Shown: positions 1 through 7,305, counted from the first letter of the stretch. The stretch: 20,139 nt of DNA from an uncultured Oscillospiraceae bacterium (GCA_900540295.1 UQFM01000028.1:1-20139); one strand, 5' to 3'. Notes: generated by a model from the letters alone, not told the origin. Numbers and translations are program-made.

Positions 1-1
1 C

Positions 2-154
2 TTTGTTAAAATCCTCGTCAATCCGAAAGGATTGACTGCGGTTTTGCCGCGCAGAACCAAAAATCCAGCACCCGAAAATTCTACGACCCAAAAGGCGTGT
101 TCGGACGCGTGTGCTATGGTTAAACCTTTACCGAAAATGGGGAAGAAAATATGA
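2..154 (+). CDS. 3' end of an unknown upstream gene (partial)
   Basis: An open frame enters from the left edge and runs 50 codons to a TGA at 152-154. The stop overlaps the ATG of the next gene in the arrangement ATGA, the classic sign of translational coupling. The visible tail is hydrophilic, rich in Lys, Pro, Asn and Thr, and ends in PKMGKKI. Another forward frame closes within the first 35 bases, so this is the only forward frame that can carry an upstream gene into the TPR gene. I do not recognise the protein; the tail is too short and biased to assign a family. Support is the open frame plus the overlap only. Confidence 0.45.
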   Translation, partial: FVKILVNPKGLTAVLPRRTKNPAPENSTTQKACSDACAMVKPLPKMGKKI

Positions 155-1335
155 ATCAAAAAAAGACATGGGTTCTTCGCGGACTTGCGGTGCTCGGACT
201 GCTTATTTTTATCACCGCATTTATATCGCAATATCAGGCACACGGGTTAGATGCAGTGCTGACACAGCGTTTGCCGCAAATGATTCTGGCAGTCGCCGCA
301 CTGTTTGCCATGCTTGTAAAAAGCTTTTTACCGTCAGGCGGCAAAAAACAAGACAAAGCGTCTGTGCGTGCGGGATTTGACCATGCAGCACAGTCCTTCC
401 GCGCCGAAGACAAGCGCGCGAAAAAACTGTTTTACCGCGGCTATGCCGCATCCTGCGCCGACAATTACCGCGCATCGGATTTTTGGTATCGCCGTGCACT
501 GAAAACGGTGAAAAACGCGTCGGCGCGTGCGGAAATTCTGTCTTTTCTGGGATTGAATGCGCGCGAGCAGGGCAAGTATACCGAAGCACAGCGGATATTG
601 GAGGAAGCCACCGCCACCGACAGAACCTGTGTCGGGGCGTGGTGTCAGCTTGCGGATGTATATTCGGCACGCCGAGATATTGCGGGCGCTATGCAGGTTG
701 CAGAGCGCGGATTGAGCTTTTGTCCGCAAAGTGTGGCGCTGCTGTCCAGAACGGGAGATTGCGCATTTCAACTGGAGAATTACGAAACTGCCTTGCTTGA
801 TTTCAAGGCGGCACAGCGTCTCGACCCGACTTCTGCTGTTTTGGCAGGTGATGTAGCGGTTGCGTATGCAGGCCTTGGCGATGCGCAAAACGCCTATGCC
901 GAAGTTGCGCACGCACAGGCATTGGGACATAAAAATCAAGAGGCAATTGCGCAGAAGGTTGCGCATTTACTGCGTGTATATGAGGCAAGGCGTGTCCGTT
1001 ACACAGGCACATTCACTTTAGAAGTTGCTGACGGCGACTTTATAGAGGAATGCAACGAAGCACAGCTGTACAGTGCGCTGCAGGCGGTGTTCCGCGGGGA
1101 ATCAGAATTTTTGATTCTCACTCCGCCCGCACCGATTCAGGATGTGCTGTTTATGCAGGCGGCAGAGGCTGACGGTGCCGTGCTTGTAGAAGTTGCCGTC
1201 GGCGAGGACTGCCGTTTCCGCGAAGCATATCACTGCATTTGTTCCGAACCCGAGGCGTCACGGATGTTCATGGCTTTTTTAACCGAACAGCGTCTGCCGG
1301 AGTTCAGTCGGTTTTCTAAGACGGAGAAAGGATAA
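151..1335 (+). CDS. TPR-repeat membrane-anchored protein
   Basis: This 394-residue protein has two predicted N-terminal membrane segments at about residues 7-27 and 41-60. A basic linker follows, then a helical region at about 92-255 with tetratricopeptide-like repeats (for example YRASDFWYRRAL, YTEAQRILEEA, YETALLDFKAAQRLDP). Residues 280-394 form a different, mixed alpha/beta C-terminal region that I do not recognise. TPRs are protein-interaction scaffolds, so the likely role is assembling partners at the membrane, but no partner is identified. The ATG at 151 is preceded by GGGGAAG and overlaps the stop of the upstream frame (ATGA). The HD-domain gene starts 6 bp after the stop, so the three are probably one operon. 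TPR membrane protein is fairly sure; function is unknown. Confidence 0.85.
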   Translation: MNQKKTWVLRGLAVLGLLIFITAFISQYQAHGLDAVLTQRLPQMILAVAALFAMLVKSFLPSGGKKQDKASVRAGFDHAAQSFRAEDKRAKKLFYRGYAASCADNYRASDFWYRRALKTVKNASARAEILSFLGLNAREQGKYTEAQRILEEATATDRTCVGAWCQLADVYSARRDIAGAMQVAERGLSFCPQSVALLSRTGDCAFQLENYETALLDFKAAQRLDPTSAVLAGDVAVAYAGLGDAQNAYAEVAHAQALGHKNQEAIAQKVAHLLRVYEARRVRYTGTFTLEVADGDFIEECNEAQLYSALQAVFRGESEFLILTPPAPIQDVLFMQAAEADGAVLVEVAVGEDCRFREAYHCICSEPEASRMFMAFLTEQRLPEFSRFSKTEKG

Positions 1336-1341
1336 GCGCAA

Positions 1342-1902
1342 ATGGCAATCGAAAAATGCTGTATTTCCACCTTTCACAACCACAATTTTGACCCGACATT
1401 GCCGACGGCAAAAGACATCTGTATTGAAGATATTGCGCATGCGCTTGCTTACATCTGCCGTGCAAACGGACATTTTCGGGAATTTTATTCCGTGGCGCGG
1501 CATTCTTTAAACTGCGCTTATGAAGTGAAGGCATGCGGTTTCTCCGAGAAAGTGCAGTTGGCGGCGCTTTTGCATGACAGCGCAGAAAGCTATATCGGAG
1601 ATTTAACGCGCCCGCTGCGGCGGCATATCCCTGAATTTACGGAATATGAAAGCCGCCTGCAAAAGCTGATTTATGAAAAGCTTGCCGTCCCCGATATAAC
1701 CAAAGAAGAAGCCGCCGCGGTAAAAACGGCAGACGACAGTCTGTTATATCACGAATTTCGGCTTTTTCACGGTGCAGAACTGTTTGAGACGCCGCCCGCT
1801 TTACATATTTCCATAGAATCCGACAAGTCCTTTGAAGAAACGGAATCGGAATTTCTGAAACTGTATCAGCATTTAAGTACGAAAATCCGTCTGTCCCGAT
1901 AG
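1342..1902 (+). CDS. HD-domain phosphohydrolase (YfbR-like)
   Basis: This 186-residue protein is a single compact HD domain. Visible metal-site residues are His54 (VARHSLN), His78-Asp79 (LLHDSAESYIGD) and an Asp near 131-132 (KTADDSLL). HDSAESYIGDLTRPLR is typical of the YfbR-like/phage-type HD hydrolases, some of which are 5'-nucleotidases on deoxynucleoside monophosphates. The substrate here is not determined by sequence. It is probably cytoplasmic, with no signal peptide or membrane segment. The ATG follows the TPR stop by 6 bp and uses GGAGAAAGG at 1322-1330, inside the end of the TPR gene, as SD. The gene ends in TAG, which shows that amber is a normal stop in this genome. It is the last gene before the terminator at 1923. 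Confidence 0.88.
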   Translation: MAIEKCCISTFHNHNFDPTLPTAKDICIEDIAHALAYICRANGHFREFYSVARHSLNCAYEVKACGFSEKVQLAALLHDSAESYIGDLTRPLRRHIPEFTEYESRLQKLIYEKLAVPDITKEEAAAVKTADDSLLYHEFRLFHGAELFETPPALHISIESDKSFEETESEFLKLYQHLSTKIRLSR

Positions 1903-1922
1903 GGCGAACCGACAATTCAAAG

Positions 1923-1969
1923 CCCCGATAAGAAAAAAGAATCTTCTTTCTTATCGGGGGTTGATTTTA
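1923..1969 (+). terminator. Intrinsic terminator between convergent genes
   Basis: A 13-bp perfect stem (1923-1935 with 1947-1959, starting CCCCGATAAG) has an 11-base loop and is followed by a T-rich stretch (TTGATTTTA) on the + strand. It lies 20 bp after the HD-domain stop and about 20 bp before the convergent glycosyltransferase stop. It may therefore serve both units, although the T-tract is better on the + strand. Confidence 0.8.
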
Positions 1970-1980
1970 TGCCTGAAATT

Positions 1981-3147
1981 CTATACTTCTGCGCTTTCCG
2001 ACGCTGATAAATATTCTGCAATCGGCTTTAAGGTTACCGTCATTTCGACGGTTTTTTCTGCATAATCCCGTATTTCTTCCCGAACTTCTTTCACGGTTTT
2101 CTGTTTGAATATCGCATCATAAAATGCAGCAATCTCGTTCATGTCGAATGTACCGTCAGACGTGTCTATGACTTTGAAATAGGGGTACCCTTCTTGAATT
2201 GCGTCGTTTTTTACGGAACTGATTATGGGCAAGCCCTTTGCCAAATATTCTCTGCATTTCAGCGCGCTGGAAATCGGATAGCTTCTGCGGAAAGCCGCCA
2301 TTTCACATACCCCGATATCCAACTGCGCATATACTTCATCCAAAGGTTCATCGGACAAATATCCGTGAAATAAAACAAAATCTTCTAAATGATAGTTTTT
2401 TACCGTTTCCCGATATGCATCCATATGCCGGCCTGTCCCGACAATATGCAAATAGATTTTTCGGGGATTATTTTCCCGCAGATAATATTGGTGCAGCGCC
2501 TCTATCAAGATATCCGCACCGTGCACAGGATAAAATGTTGCAACTATCCCCAAGTGTATCGAATTGTCATCCGTTTTTTTCTCGTTTTCGGGCAGCTTGA
2601 TTCTTCGGGTAACAATTCCGTTAATAATCGGAATATTCTGAAACCCTAAAAATCGGGTACTGCCGTTCATGGTAACACTTCTGTCCACAAGCTTTTCGGC
2701 TTTTTTCAGAAAGTGTCGGTTTTTCCAATACAGCGGAACAGTAATCACTCTTTGCGCCAATCTTTGCATATAATCCATATCGGGAAATTCAAGCAGAATT
2801 TTGGCGCGGGGATTATTGGCGCGCAATGTTTTTAAGAATCGATACAACGGATAGTCCGCGCCCTTAAAACGGATATAATATGCATCATAACCGTTGATTG
2901 CATCTGTATATATAATTTTCGGATACGTCTGCACATGCGGGAGCATGCGTATGACCCTGACGCCGATGCTCAGCTTGTCCGCTTTTTTAAATTCCAGTTT
3001 GTTGTAGTAATCCGTATCTATTCCCAATGCGCCAAACGCTTCAATTTGGTCCCGAATCTTTTTTTCATGCCCGAAGACATAGGCTTTATCGCCCCAGGAA
3101 AATTGTCCGGAATCGGATTCGGCTTGTGTTATGTAGAGCATCTTCAT
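1981..3147 (-). CDS. GT4-like glycosyltransferase (GT-B fold)
   Basis: The protein (388 residues from the chosen start) looks like a two-domain GT-B glycosyltransferase. Its N-terminal part begins MKMLYITQ. A second-domain segment reads LGIVATFYPVHGADILIEAL, then HIVGTGRHMDAY, and a donor-binding region near the C-terminus reads SSALKCREYLAKGLPII. Such enzymes transfer a sugar from an activated nucleotide donor to cell-surface glycans; donor and acceptor are unknown. The ATG at 3145-3147 is preferred because AGGAG (3157-3161) lies 9 bases before it. The upstream in-frame ATG at 3156 abuts the AGGAG directly. The gene follows the GT2 gene by about 47 bp from this start and probably shares its promoter at 4217-4245. 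It ends in TAG. No membrane segment is evident. Confidence 0.87.
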   Translation of the reverse strand: MKMLYITQAESDSGQFSWGDKAYVFGHEKKIRDQIEAFGALGIDTDYYNKLEFKKADKLSIGVRVIRMLPHVQTYPKIIYTDAINGYDAYYIRFKGADYPLYRFLKTLRANNPRAKILLEFPDMDYMQRLAQRVITVPLYWKNRHFLKKAEKLVDRSVTMNGSTRFLGFQNIPIINGIVTRRIKLPENEKKTDDNSIHLGIVATFYPVHGADILIEALHQYYLRENNPRKIYLHIVGTGRHMDAYRETVKNYHLEDFVLFHGYLSDEPLDEVYAQLDIGVCEMAAFRRSYPISSALKCREYLAKGLPIISSVKNDAIQEGYPYFKVIDTSDGTFDMNEIAAFYDAIFKQKTVKEVREEIRDYAEKTVEMTVTLKPIAEYLSASESAEV

Positions 3148-3194
3148 CGGTTGCATCTCCTGAAGGTTTGTACGGAGCGGCTTGCCCGAACGCC

Positions 3195-4163
3195 TTATAA
3201 ATTAAAAATCTTTAACAGCCATAGGGTTGTTTTTCTGTGATGCACAAACAGATTCAGCTTGGCTTTATGCAGTTTTTTACACTTTAAATCTCTTATTTTT
3301 AAGGCGCGGTAAATTTCGTAAAACTTGTCTAAAATCTCATCCTGCAAGCCTTTCAGGGCAGAATCGTTTTGTAACCATAATACATAATATAAGCGGATAC
3401 ATTTTGCGCAAAAGGCATATCTCGCATATATCATATAATTCGGATTATGCGTTCGGACCTTCTTGGTTACATATTCTGCGGCATAAAAACAGTCATGCAC
3501 TTTTTTTTCTGTCATACCCGATTGCGTTATGCTCGTGGGATTCTTTCTGTAGTTATATAACAGTTTATTGATTATTTTTACTTTGCGCGTTTGCTCCAAA
3601 ATATCTATGATGAACATACCGTCTTCATAATCATGGTTTTCCTTGAACCGAAAGTTCTCAATCAAGCTTTTTCTGAAAATCTTGCCCCAAACCATATTGT
3701 TGATGTTTTCGGCTACTAAGTGCTCATACCAAATCTGATTATTGTCGTCAATGATTTTTTCTTTGACTTTTCTTCGGCGCAGGATTTTTTGATTGTCCTT
3801 TCGACGAATATGACCGCATTGCGTAATATCTATATCTTCCTCTGTAAATCCGTTTATAAGTTCCTCTAAGTAATTTTCTTCAACCCAGTCGTCGCTGTCA
3901 ATAAATGCAATAAATTCGCCTTTGCAGTATTGCAATCCCAAATTTCTTGCACTGCTTACGCCGCCATGGGGTTTGTCCAACAGCAGAATATTTTCCCCTT
4001 GGTATTTTTGGCATATCTCTAAAGAACGGTCGCTTGAACCGTCGTTTACAATAATCAGTTCAAAATTTTTATAGCTTTGATTTAAAATAGAGGTAATACA
4101 TTTCTCAACATATTTTTCTACATTATATACGGGTAAAATGATGCTGATGAAAAAATTTTTCAT
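3195..4163 (-). CDS. GT2-family glycosyltransferase (GT-A fold)
   Basis: This protein has 322 residues from the chosen start. The GT-A fold is clear at the N-terminus: ISIILPVYNVEKYVEKC, then NDGSSDRS (about residues 40-47), GGVSSARNLGL, and the metal/nucleotide-binding FIDSDDW with DSDD at about 89-92. The C-terminal third is rich in Lys, Tyr and Arg and may bind the acceptor; no membrane segment is obvious. The family adds sugars to surface polysaccharides or glycolipids. The ATG at 4161-4163 fits the family, which usually starts just before the first beta strand; a GGGGG-type SD lies about 14 bases upstream, which is long. An in-frame ATG at 4193 would add 10 residues but lacks an SD. The gene is visibly more AT-rich than the housekeeping genes, consistent with lateral acquisition. 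Confidence 0.9.
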   Translation of the reverse strand: MKNFFISIILPVYNVEKYVEKCITSILNQSYKNFELIIVNDGSSDRSLEICQKYQGENILLLDKPHGGVSSARNLGLQYCKGEFIAFIDSDDWVEENYLEELINGFTEEDIDITQCGHIRRKDNQKILRRRKVKEKIIDDNNQIWYEHLVAENINNMVWGKIFRKSLIENFRFKENHDYEDGMFIIDILEQTRKVKIINKLLYNYRKNPTSITQSGMTEKKVHDCFYAAEYVTKKVRTHNPNYMIYARYAFCAKCIRLYYVLWLQNDSALKGLQDEILDKFYEIYRALKIRDLKCKKLHKAKLNLFVHHRKTTLWLLKIFNL

Positions 4164-4216
4164 AAAATGCTTGTATTCCCCCTTTTTATACATTTCGTAT
4201 AAATCCTGACAACGTA

Positions 4217-4245
4217 ATTATACATTTTTTTCACTGCCTTGTCTA
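4217..4245 (-). promoter_or_regulatory. Sigma-A-type promoter for the glycosyltransferase pair
   Basis: On the minus strand, a -35 TAGACA (4240-4245) and a perfect -10 TATAAT (4217-4222) are separated by 17 bases. Transcription would start near 4210 and read the GT2 and then the GT4-like gene. Confidence 0.75.
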
Positions 4246-4340
4246 TTGCTTTTTTCGGCAAAGTAAAGAAAAACAGAATTCAAATGCATGTGCATTTGCG
4301 ATATTTCTCTATCGGAAACAGACGAAGGTCAGCAATTGCA

Positions 4341-4386
4341 AAACCACACTGCAAATCTTTGGGTATAAAGATTTGCAGTGTGGTTT
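4341..4386 (-). terminator. 20-bp perfect hairpin after the tRNA
   Basis: Arms 4341-4360 and 4367-4386 are exact inverted copies of 20 bases with a 6-base loop (4361-4366). The hairpin starts one base after the encoded CCA of the tRNA, and its minus-strand 3' arm ends in GGTTTT. It is probably the tRNA transcript terminator and may also direct 3' processing. The U-tract is short, but the stem is unusually long and perfect. Confidence 0.65.
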
Positions 4387-4387
4387 G

Positions 4388-4464
4388 TGGCGTCCCAGAA
4401 GGGATTCGAACCCCCGACACCCGCCTTAGGAGGGCGGTGCTCTGTCCGGCTGAGCTACTGAGAC
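4388..4464 (-). tRNA. tRNA-Arg (anticodon CCT), CCA encoded
   Basis: Read on the minus strand, a full cloverleaf forms. The acceptor arm is GTCTCAG/CTGGGAC with one G-U pair. The D stem is GCTC/GAGC, the anticodon stem CCGCC/GGCGG, and the T loop TTCGAAT. The discriminator is G and CCA is encoded at 4388-4390. The anticodon loop CTCCTAA gives anticodon CCT (template 4428-4430), which decodes AGG (Arg). Length is 74 bases plus CCA. It has its own promoter (4554-4582) and a 3' hairpin (4341-4386), so it is a single-gene unit. Confidence 0.97.
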
Positions 4465-4553
4465 ATATATGGAAACAGAATGCGGTGTGTGCTTACAGGA
4501 CAAGTGCAGATAGCTGATTACGAAACATATAGATACGCTTAAATAACTTTATT

Positions 4554-4582
4554 ATTTTATCAAAGGTTTACGGCTTTGTCAA
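4554..4582 (-). promoter_or_regulatory. Promoter of the tRNA-Arg gene
   Basis: On the minus strand, a perfect -35 TTGACA (4577-4582), a 17-base spacer and -10 TAAAAT (4554-4559, one mismatch to consensus) are present. The start would fall near 4547, giving a leader of about 80 bases before the tRNA 5' end at 4464. Confidence 0.8.
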
Positions 4583-4704
4583 ATTTTTCGGATGCTGACA
4601 GCAACGTGATTACCGTATTCTATGCGTCTGAAAACAGAGCGGCGAGTTTGGCAGGATTTATTGTCGCAACAAAGAATATGCATTGCATTTATCAAATTTT
4701 TCGG
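4575..4704. repeat. Near-identical 17-mer pair in the divergent promoter region
   Basis: The 17-mers at 4575-4591 and 4688-4704 (TTTATCAAATTTTTCGG in the second copy) differ at one base and are in the same orientation, 113 bp apart. The first contains the -35 of the tRNA promoter in reverse. The second lies immediately upstream of the -10 of the lipoprotein-gene promoter. Confidence 0.7.
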
Positions 4705-4710
4705 TATAAT
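4683..4710 (+). promoter_or_regulatory. Promoter for the phosphodiesterase/fucosidase unit
   Basis: A perfect -10 TATAAT (4705-4710) is preceded at 16 bases by a weak -35 TTGCAT (4683-4688). The predicted start, near 4717, leaves a short leader with SD AGGGG (4728-4732) 8 bases before the ATG at 4741. Confidence 0.6.
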
Positions 4711-4740
4711 TAAAATGAAATATAAATAGGGGCGTGTATT

Positions 4741-4860
4741 ATGAAAAAGAAAACAATCATTCTGAAAAGTATGGCTTGTTTGCTGACGGTCACGCTGTGC
4801 GTGCTGTCGTTTGCCGCATGCGGTAAATTGGAAATCAAAAAAGAAAGTACCTATGCGTAG
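4741..4860 (+). pseudogene. Lipoprotein signal and N-terminus, cut by an in-frame TAG
   Basis: A well-placed start (SD AGGGG, 8-base spacing) opens a 39-codon reading frame. It encodes a basic N-terminus, a hydrophobic core and a lipobox-like FAAC-G with Cys27, the hallmark of a lipid-anchored exported protein, followed by a charged linker (KLEIKKESTYA). It then meets TAG at 4858-4860. The same frame continues without interruption into the phosphodiesterase domain ending at 5754. The simplest reading is that 4741-5754 was one gene of 338 codons encoding an extracytoplasmic lipoprotein, now split by a nonsense change or a base error. TAG is a genuine stop for at least four other genes here, so recoding is unlikely. 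Confidence 0.8.
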
Positions 4861-4872
4861 GAAGTTTCGGCA

Positions 4873-5754
4873 ATGGGCATTTTTGAGAATACAGCCGAGC
4901 AGGCTTTGCCGCAAACGATTATCCATAAGCTGATAACCGAGCATTTTGACGCACCGCTCGCGGAGGGGAAAACCGTTAAAAAAGCAATTTTCCTCGGATA
5001 TGACGGCTTCCGCGCGGACGGGCTTGAAAATATTCGGGATATGGAAAACAGCGCGATTATGAAGGTGCGGGCACAGGGCGGACTGTATCAAACCTTCTCG
5101 GGCGGCATTGCGGGCGTCAATGAACAGGCGACCTCTACCGCACCGTCTTGGATGGCGATGCTTACAGGCGGCTGGGCGGACTATAACGGCATCAACGACA
5201 ACAATCAAATGAAAAATGATGCAAAAACATTTTTGACGAAGGTTGCCGAAACAGGCAGAAGCGCTTCGTTCACAACGTCGTGGCGCGAGCATACGAAGCT
5301 GAGCTACCGCCCCGACATCATCTATTCTATCGAGACGGGGCTGTCCGTGGAATACACACATCAGCCGGACGATGCGGGAACCTACTATCAGGTTTTAAAA
5401 TATGTTGCAAAGCCCGAGGGGAAGCAAAAGACTGCCGCCGAAGACCCCGACGTCATTTTCTTCACCTTTGAGCATACCGACCACGCGGGGCACGATACGG
5501 GATTCGGCAATCAAAACGAGGAATACATAGCCGCATGCAAAGAGGCGGATTCCTGGGGATACGAAATTCTCAAAACGATTGAAGCGCGCAGTACATATGC
5601 GCAAGAGGATTGGCTGATTATTGTTTCCACAGACCATGGCGGCACGGAAACGGGTCACGGCGGGCAGACACCGTTTGAACGCATGACTTGGCTTGCCTGC
5701 AATCAAAAAATCGCGGTTACGGAAGAAAATTTACAGTTTGCGCTGAAAAAATAA
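4873..5754 (+). CDS. Alkaline-phosphatase-superfamily phosphodiesterase domain
   Basis: This is the 293-residue remainder of the interrupted gene, with the catalytic domain intact. Residues matching the metal ligands and nucleophile of type I phosphodiesterase/nucleotide pyrophosphatase-like enzymes are Asp44 (LGYDGFR), a Thr/Ser in ATSTAPSW (about 87-89), Asp203 and His207 (HTDHAGHD), Asp244-His245 (STDHGG) and His252 (GHGG). It would hydrolyse a phosphate or sulfate ester; the substrate is unknown. The ATG at 4873 could restart translation because AGGAAG, partly made by the TAG itself, lies 8 bases upstream. That product would lack the signal peptide and stay in the cytoplasm. The fucosidase gene follows after 18 bp, suggesting shared transcription and perhaps shared glycan use. 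Confidence 0.82.
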   Translation: MGIFENTAEQALPQTIIHKLITEHFDAPLAEGKTVKKAIFLGYDGFRADGLENIRDMENSAIMKVRAQGGLYQTFSGGIAGVNEQATSTAPSWMAMLTGGWADYNGINDNNQMKNDAKTFLTKVAETGRSASFTTSWREHTKLSYRPDIIYSIETGLSVEYTHQPDDAGTYYQVLKYVAKPEGKQKTAAEDPDVIFFTFEHTDHAGHDTGFGNQNEEYIAACKEADSWGYEILKTIEARSTYAQEDWLIIVSTDHGGTETGHGGQTPFERMTWLACNQKIAVTEENLQFALKK

Positions 5755-5772
5755 AGTATACGGGAGAAGCAC

Positions 5773-7233
5773 ATGACAACGATTGATGCGTATTTGCAAA
5801 AAGTGGAGGAAGGAATTGCACAGGGACCGTTTTCCGACGATTGGGAAAGCCTTTCCGCTTTCAAAATCCCCGAGTGGTACAAGCAAGGACGGTTCGGACT
5901 GTTTATCCATTGGGGTGCATATTGCGTACCTGCAATGCAGTGCGAGTGGTATCCGCGTGAGATGTATCTGAAGGGAACGAAAAGCTGGGCGCACCGTGTA
6001 AAAACCTACGGCAAGGACGGCGATTACCGACAGGTGGTGGAACAGTTTCATCCCACAAAATTTGATGCAGATGAATGGCTGGATGTATTTCAAAAAAGCG
6101 GTGCGAAGTATATTATGCCCGTAGCGGAACACCATGACGGTGTGAAGATGTATAAATCGGAGCTGAACCGTTGGAATACGGCAGATTTGCAGACGAAACG
6201 CGACTTTATGCAGGAACTGCATGAAGCCTGTGACCGACACGGCATAGGCTTTCTATGCTCCAATCACCGCGCCGAGCATTTTTGGTTTTTGAACGGGGCG
6301 CGCAAAAATTGCCCGAATTCCGAAATTGTCAAAGGGGAATATACAGACTTATACGGTCCTGCGGCTCTGCATACATCGGGCAATCCGTATGACAATGAGA
6401 AGTGCCCGCCGACAGACGAGTGGTGCCGCGACTGGCTGGCGTCTGCCTGTGAGATGATTGACAGAAACAAGCCTTTGGCGGTTTATTTTGATTGGTGGAT
6501 TAACAAACCGCAGTTTAAACCGTACTTAAAGAAATTCTTGGCATATTACTATAACCGCGGTGTAGAATGGAGCAAAGAAGTTGCAGTATTTTACAAAGTC
6601 GGTGCGGTTATGCAGGGGTGTGCGATTTTTGACGTGGAACGCGGACAGATAGACGGTATGAGTCCCGTGCTTTGGCAGAACGACACCGCCATCGCCAAAA
6701 ACAGTTGGGGCTACACCGAGGGCAATCAGTTTAAAACGCCGTATGAGGTGCTGACGAATATGATTGACGTCATCTCGAAGAACGGCTGTTATATGCTGAA
6801 TGTCGGACCGAAGCCAAACGGTGAAATTTGCGAGGAAGAAAAGCACGTGCTTTTGGAAATCGGCAAATGGCTGAACATAAACGGCGAGGCGATTTACGGC
6901 GCACAGCCTTACACCGTATACGGCGAGGGGAAAAAGCAAAAATCGGGCGGCTTTAAAGAGAACCTTAAATACGGCAAACAAGATTTTCGTTTTACTTACA
7001 AAAACGGCGCGATTTACGTATTTGTGATGAGCAATAAGCCTTGTAAAGAATATAAGGTTCGTTCTTTGCGTGCCGCCAGCGAGGGCGGGATTCGGTATCA
7101 GATTCAAAAGGTTGAATTGTTGGGGAGCGACAAGTCCGTGCAGTGGCGGCAGGATGAAAAAGCGTTTTACTTCTCTGTTGACCCTGCAACCAACCGCTCC
7201 GTACCGCTGTGCATTAAACTGACTGTGGATTGA
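5773..7233 (+). CDS. Alpha-L-fucosidase, GH29 family
   Basis: The protein has 486 residues. The GH29 catalytic barrel is recognisable: GLFIHWGAY (His46), FDADEWLDVFQKSGAKY, AEHHDG (120-123), then AVYFDWW, where Asp240 sits at the family's catalytic nucleophile position. SWGY (341-344) and MLNVGPKPNGEI follow. About 90 C-terminal residues form a beta-rich domain typical of the family. The enzyme releases alpha-linked L-fucose from glycans. There is no signal peptide, so it probably acts in the cytoplasm on imported oligosaccharides. The SD GGGAG is 6 bases before the ATG. It lies 18 bp after the phosphodiesterase frame and likely shares its promoter. No fucose transporter or fucose catabolic gene is visible nearby. 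Confidence 0.93.
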   Translation: MTTIDAYLQKVEEGIAQGPFSDDWESLSAFKIPEWYKQGRFGLFIHWGAYCVPAMQCEWYPREMYLKGTKSWAHRVKTYGKDGDYRQVVEQFHPTKFDADEWLDVFQKSGAKYIMPVAEHHDGVKMYKSELNRWNTADLQTKRDFMQELHEACDRHGIGFLCSNHRAEHFWFLNGARKNCPNSEIVKGEYTDLYGPAALHTSGNPYDNEKCPPTDEWCRDWLASACEMIDRNKPLAVYFDWWINKPQFKPYLKKFLAYYYNRGVEWSKEVAVFYKVGAVMQGCAIFDVERGQIDGMSPVLWQNDTAIAKNSWGYTEGNQFKTPYEVLTNMIDVISKNGCYMLNVGPKPNGEICEEEKHVLLEIGKWLNINGEAIYGAQPYTVYGEGKKQKSGGFKENLKYGKQDFRFTYKNGAIYVFVMSNKPCKEYKVRSLRAASEGGIRYQIQKVELLGSDKSVQWRQDEKAFYFSVDPATNRSVPLCIKLTVD

Positions 7234-7305
7234 ACTTCGTGTAAAACGAGAGCAGGGGCAGAACAAATCGCGTTTCCATCCGTCTGGAAATAGCCTTATC
7301 CCAAA

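Noticed and set aside
4239..4517. Plus-strand open frame containing PEGIRTPDTRLRRA
   Set aside because: It is the antisense of the tRNA-Arg gene; this peptide pattern is a well-known spurious translation of tRNA reverse strands.
4543..4713. Start-less plus-strand open stretch with DADSNVITVFYASENRA
   Set aside because: No start codon with an SD, and it spans two promoters; too short to claim as a gene remnant.
4858..4860. TAG read as a sense codon (code reassignment or pyrrolysine)
   Set aside because: TAG terminates the HD-domain, GT4-like, trmD and trmD-linked membrane genes in this window, and no recoding machinery or element is seen.
4579..5361. Long minus-strand open frame opposite the phosphodiesterase
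   Set aside because: It runs antisense to a domain with intact catalytic motifs and has Cys/His/Arg-rich composition typical of shadow frames.
6526..7266. Minus-strand open frame opposite the fucosidase
   Set aside because: Antisense shadow of a clear GH29 domain, with no SD and no recognisable features.
7273..7290. TTTCCA/TGGAAA hairpin as the fucosidase terminator
   Set aside because: Only a 6-bp stem and no T-tract follows; the stronger hairpin at 7432-7468 could do this job.
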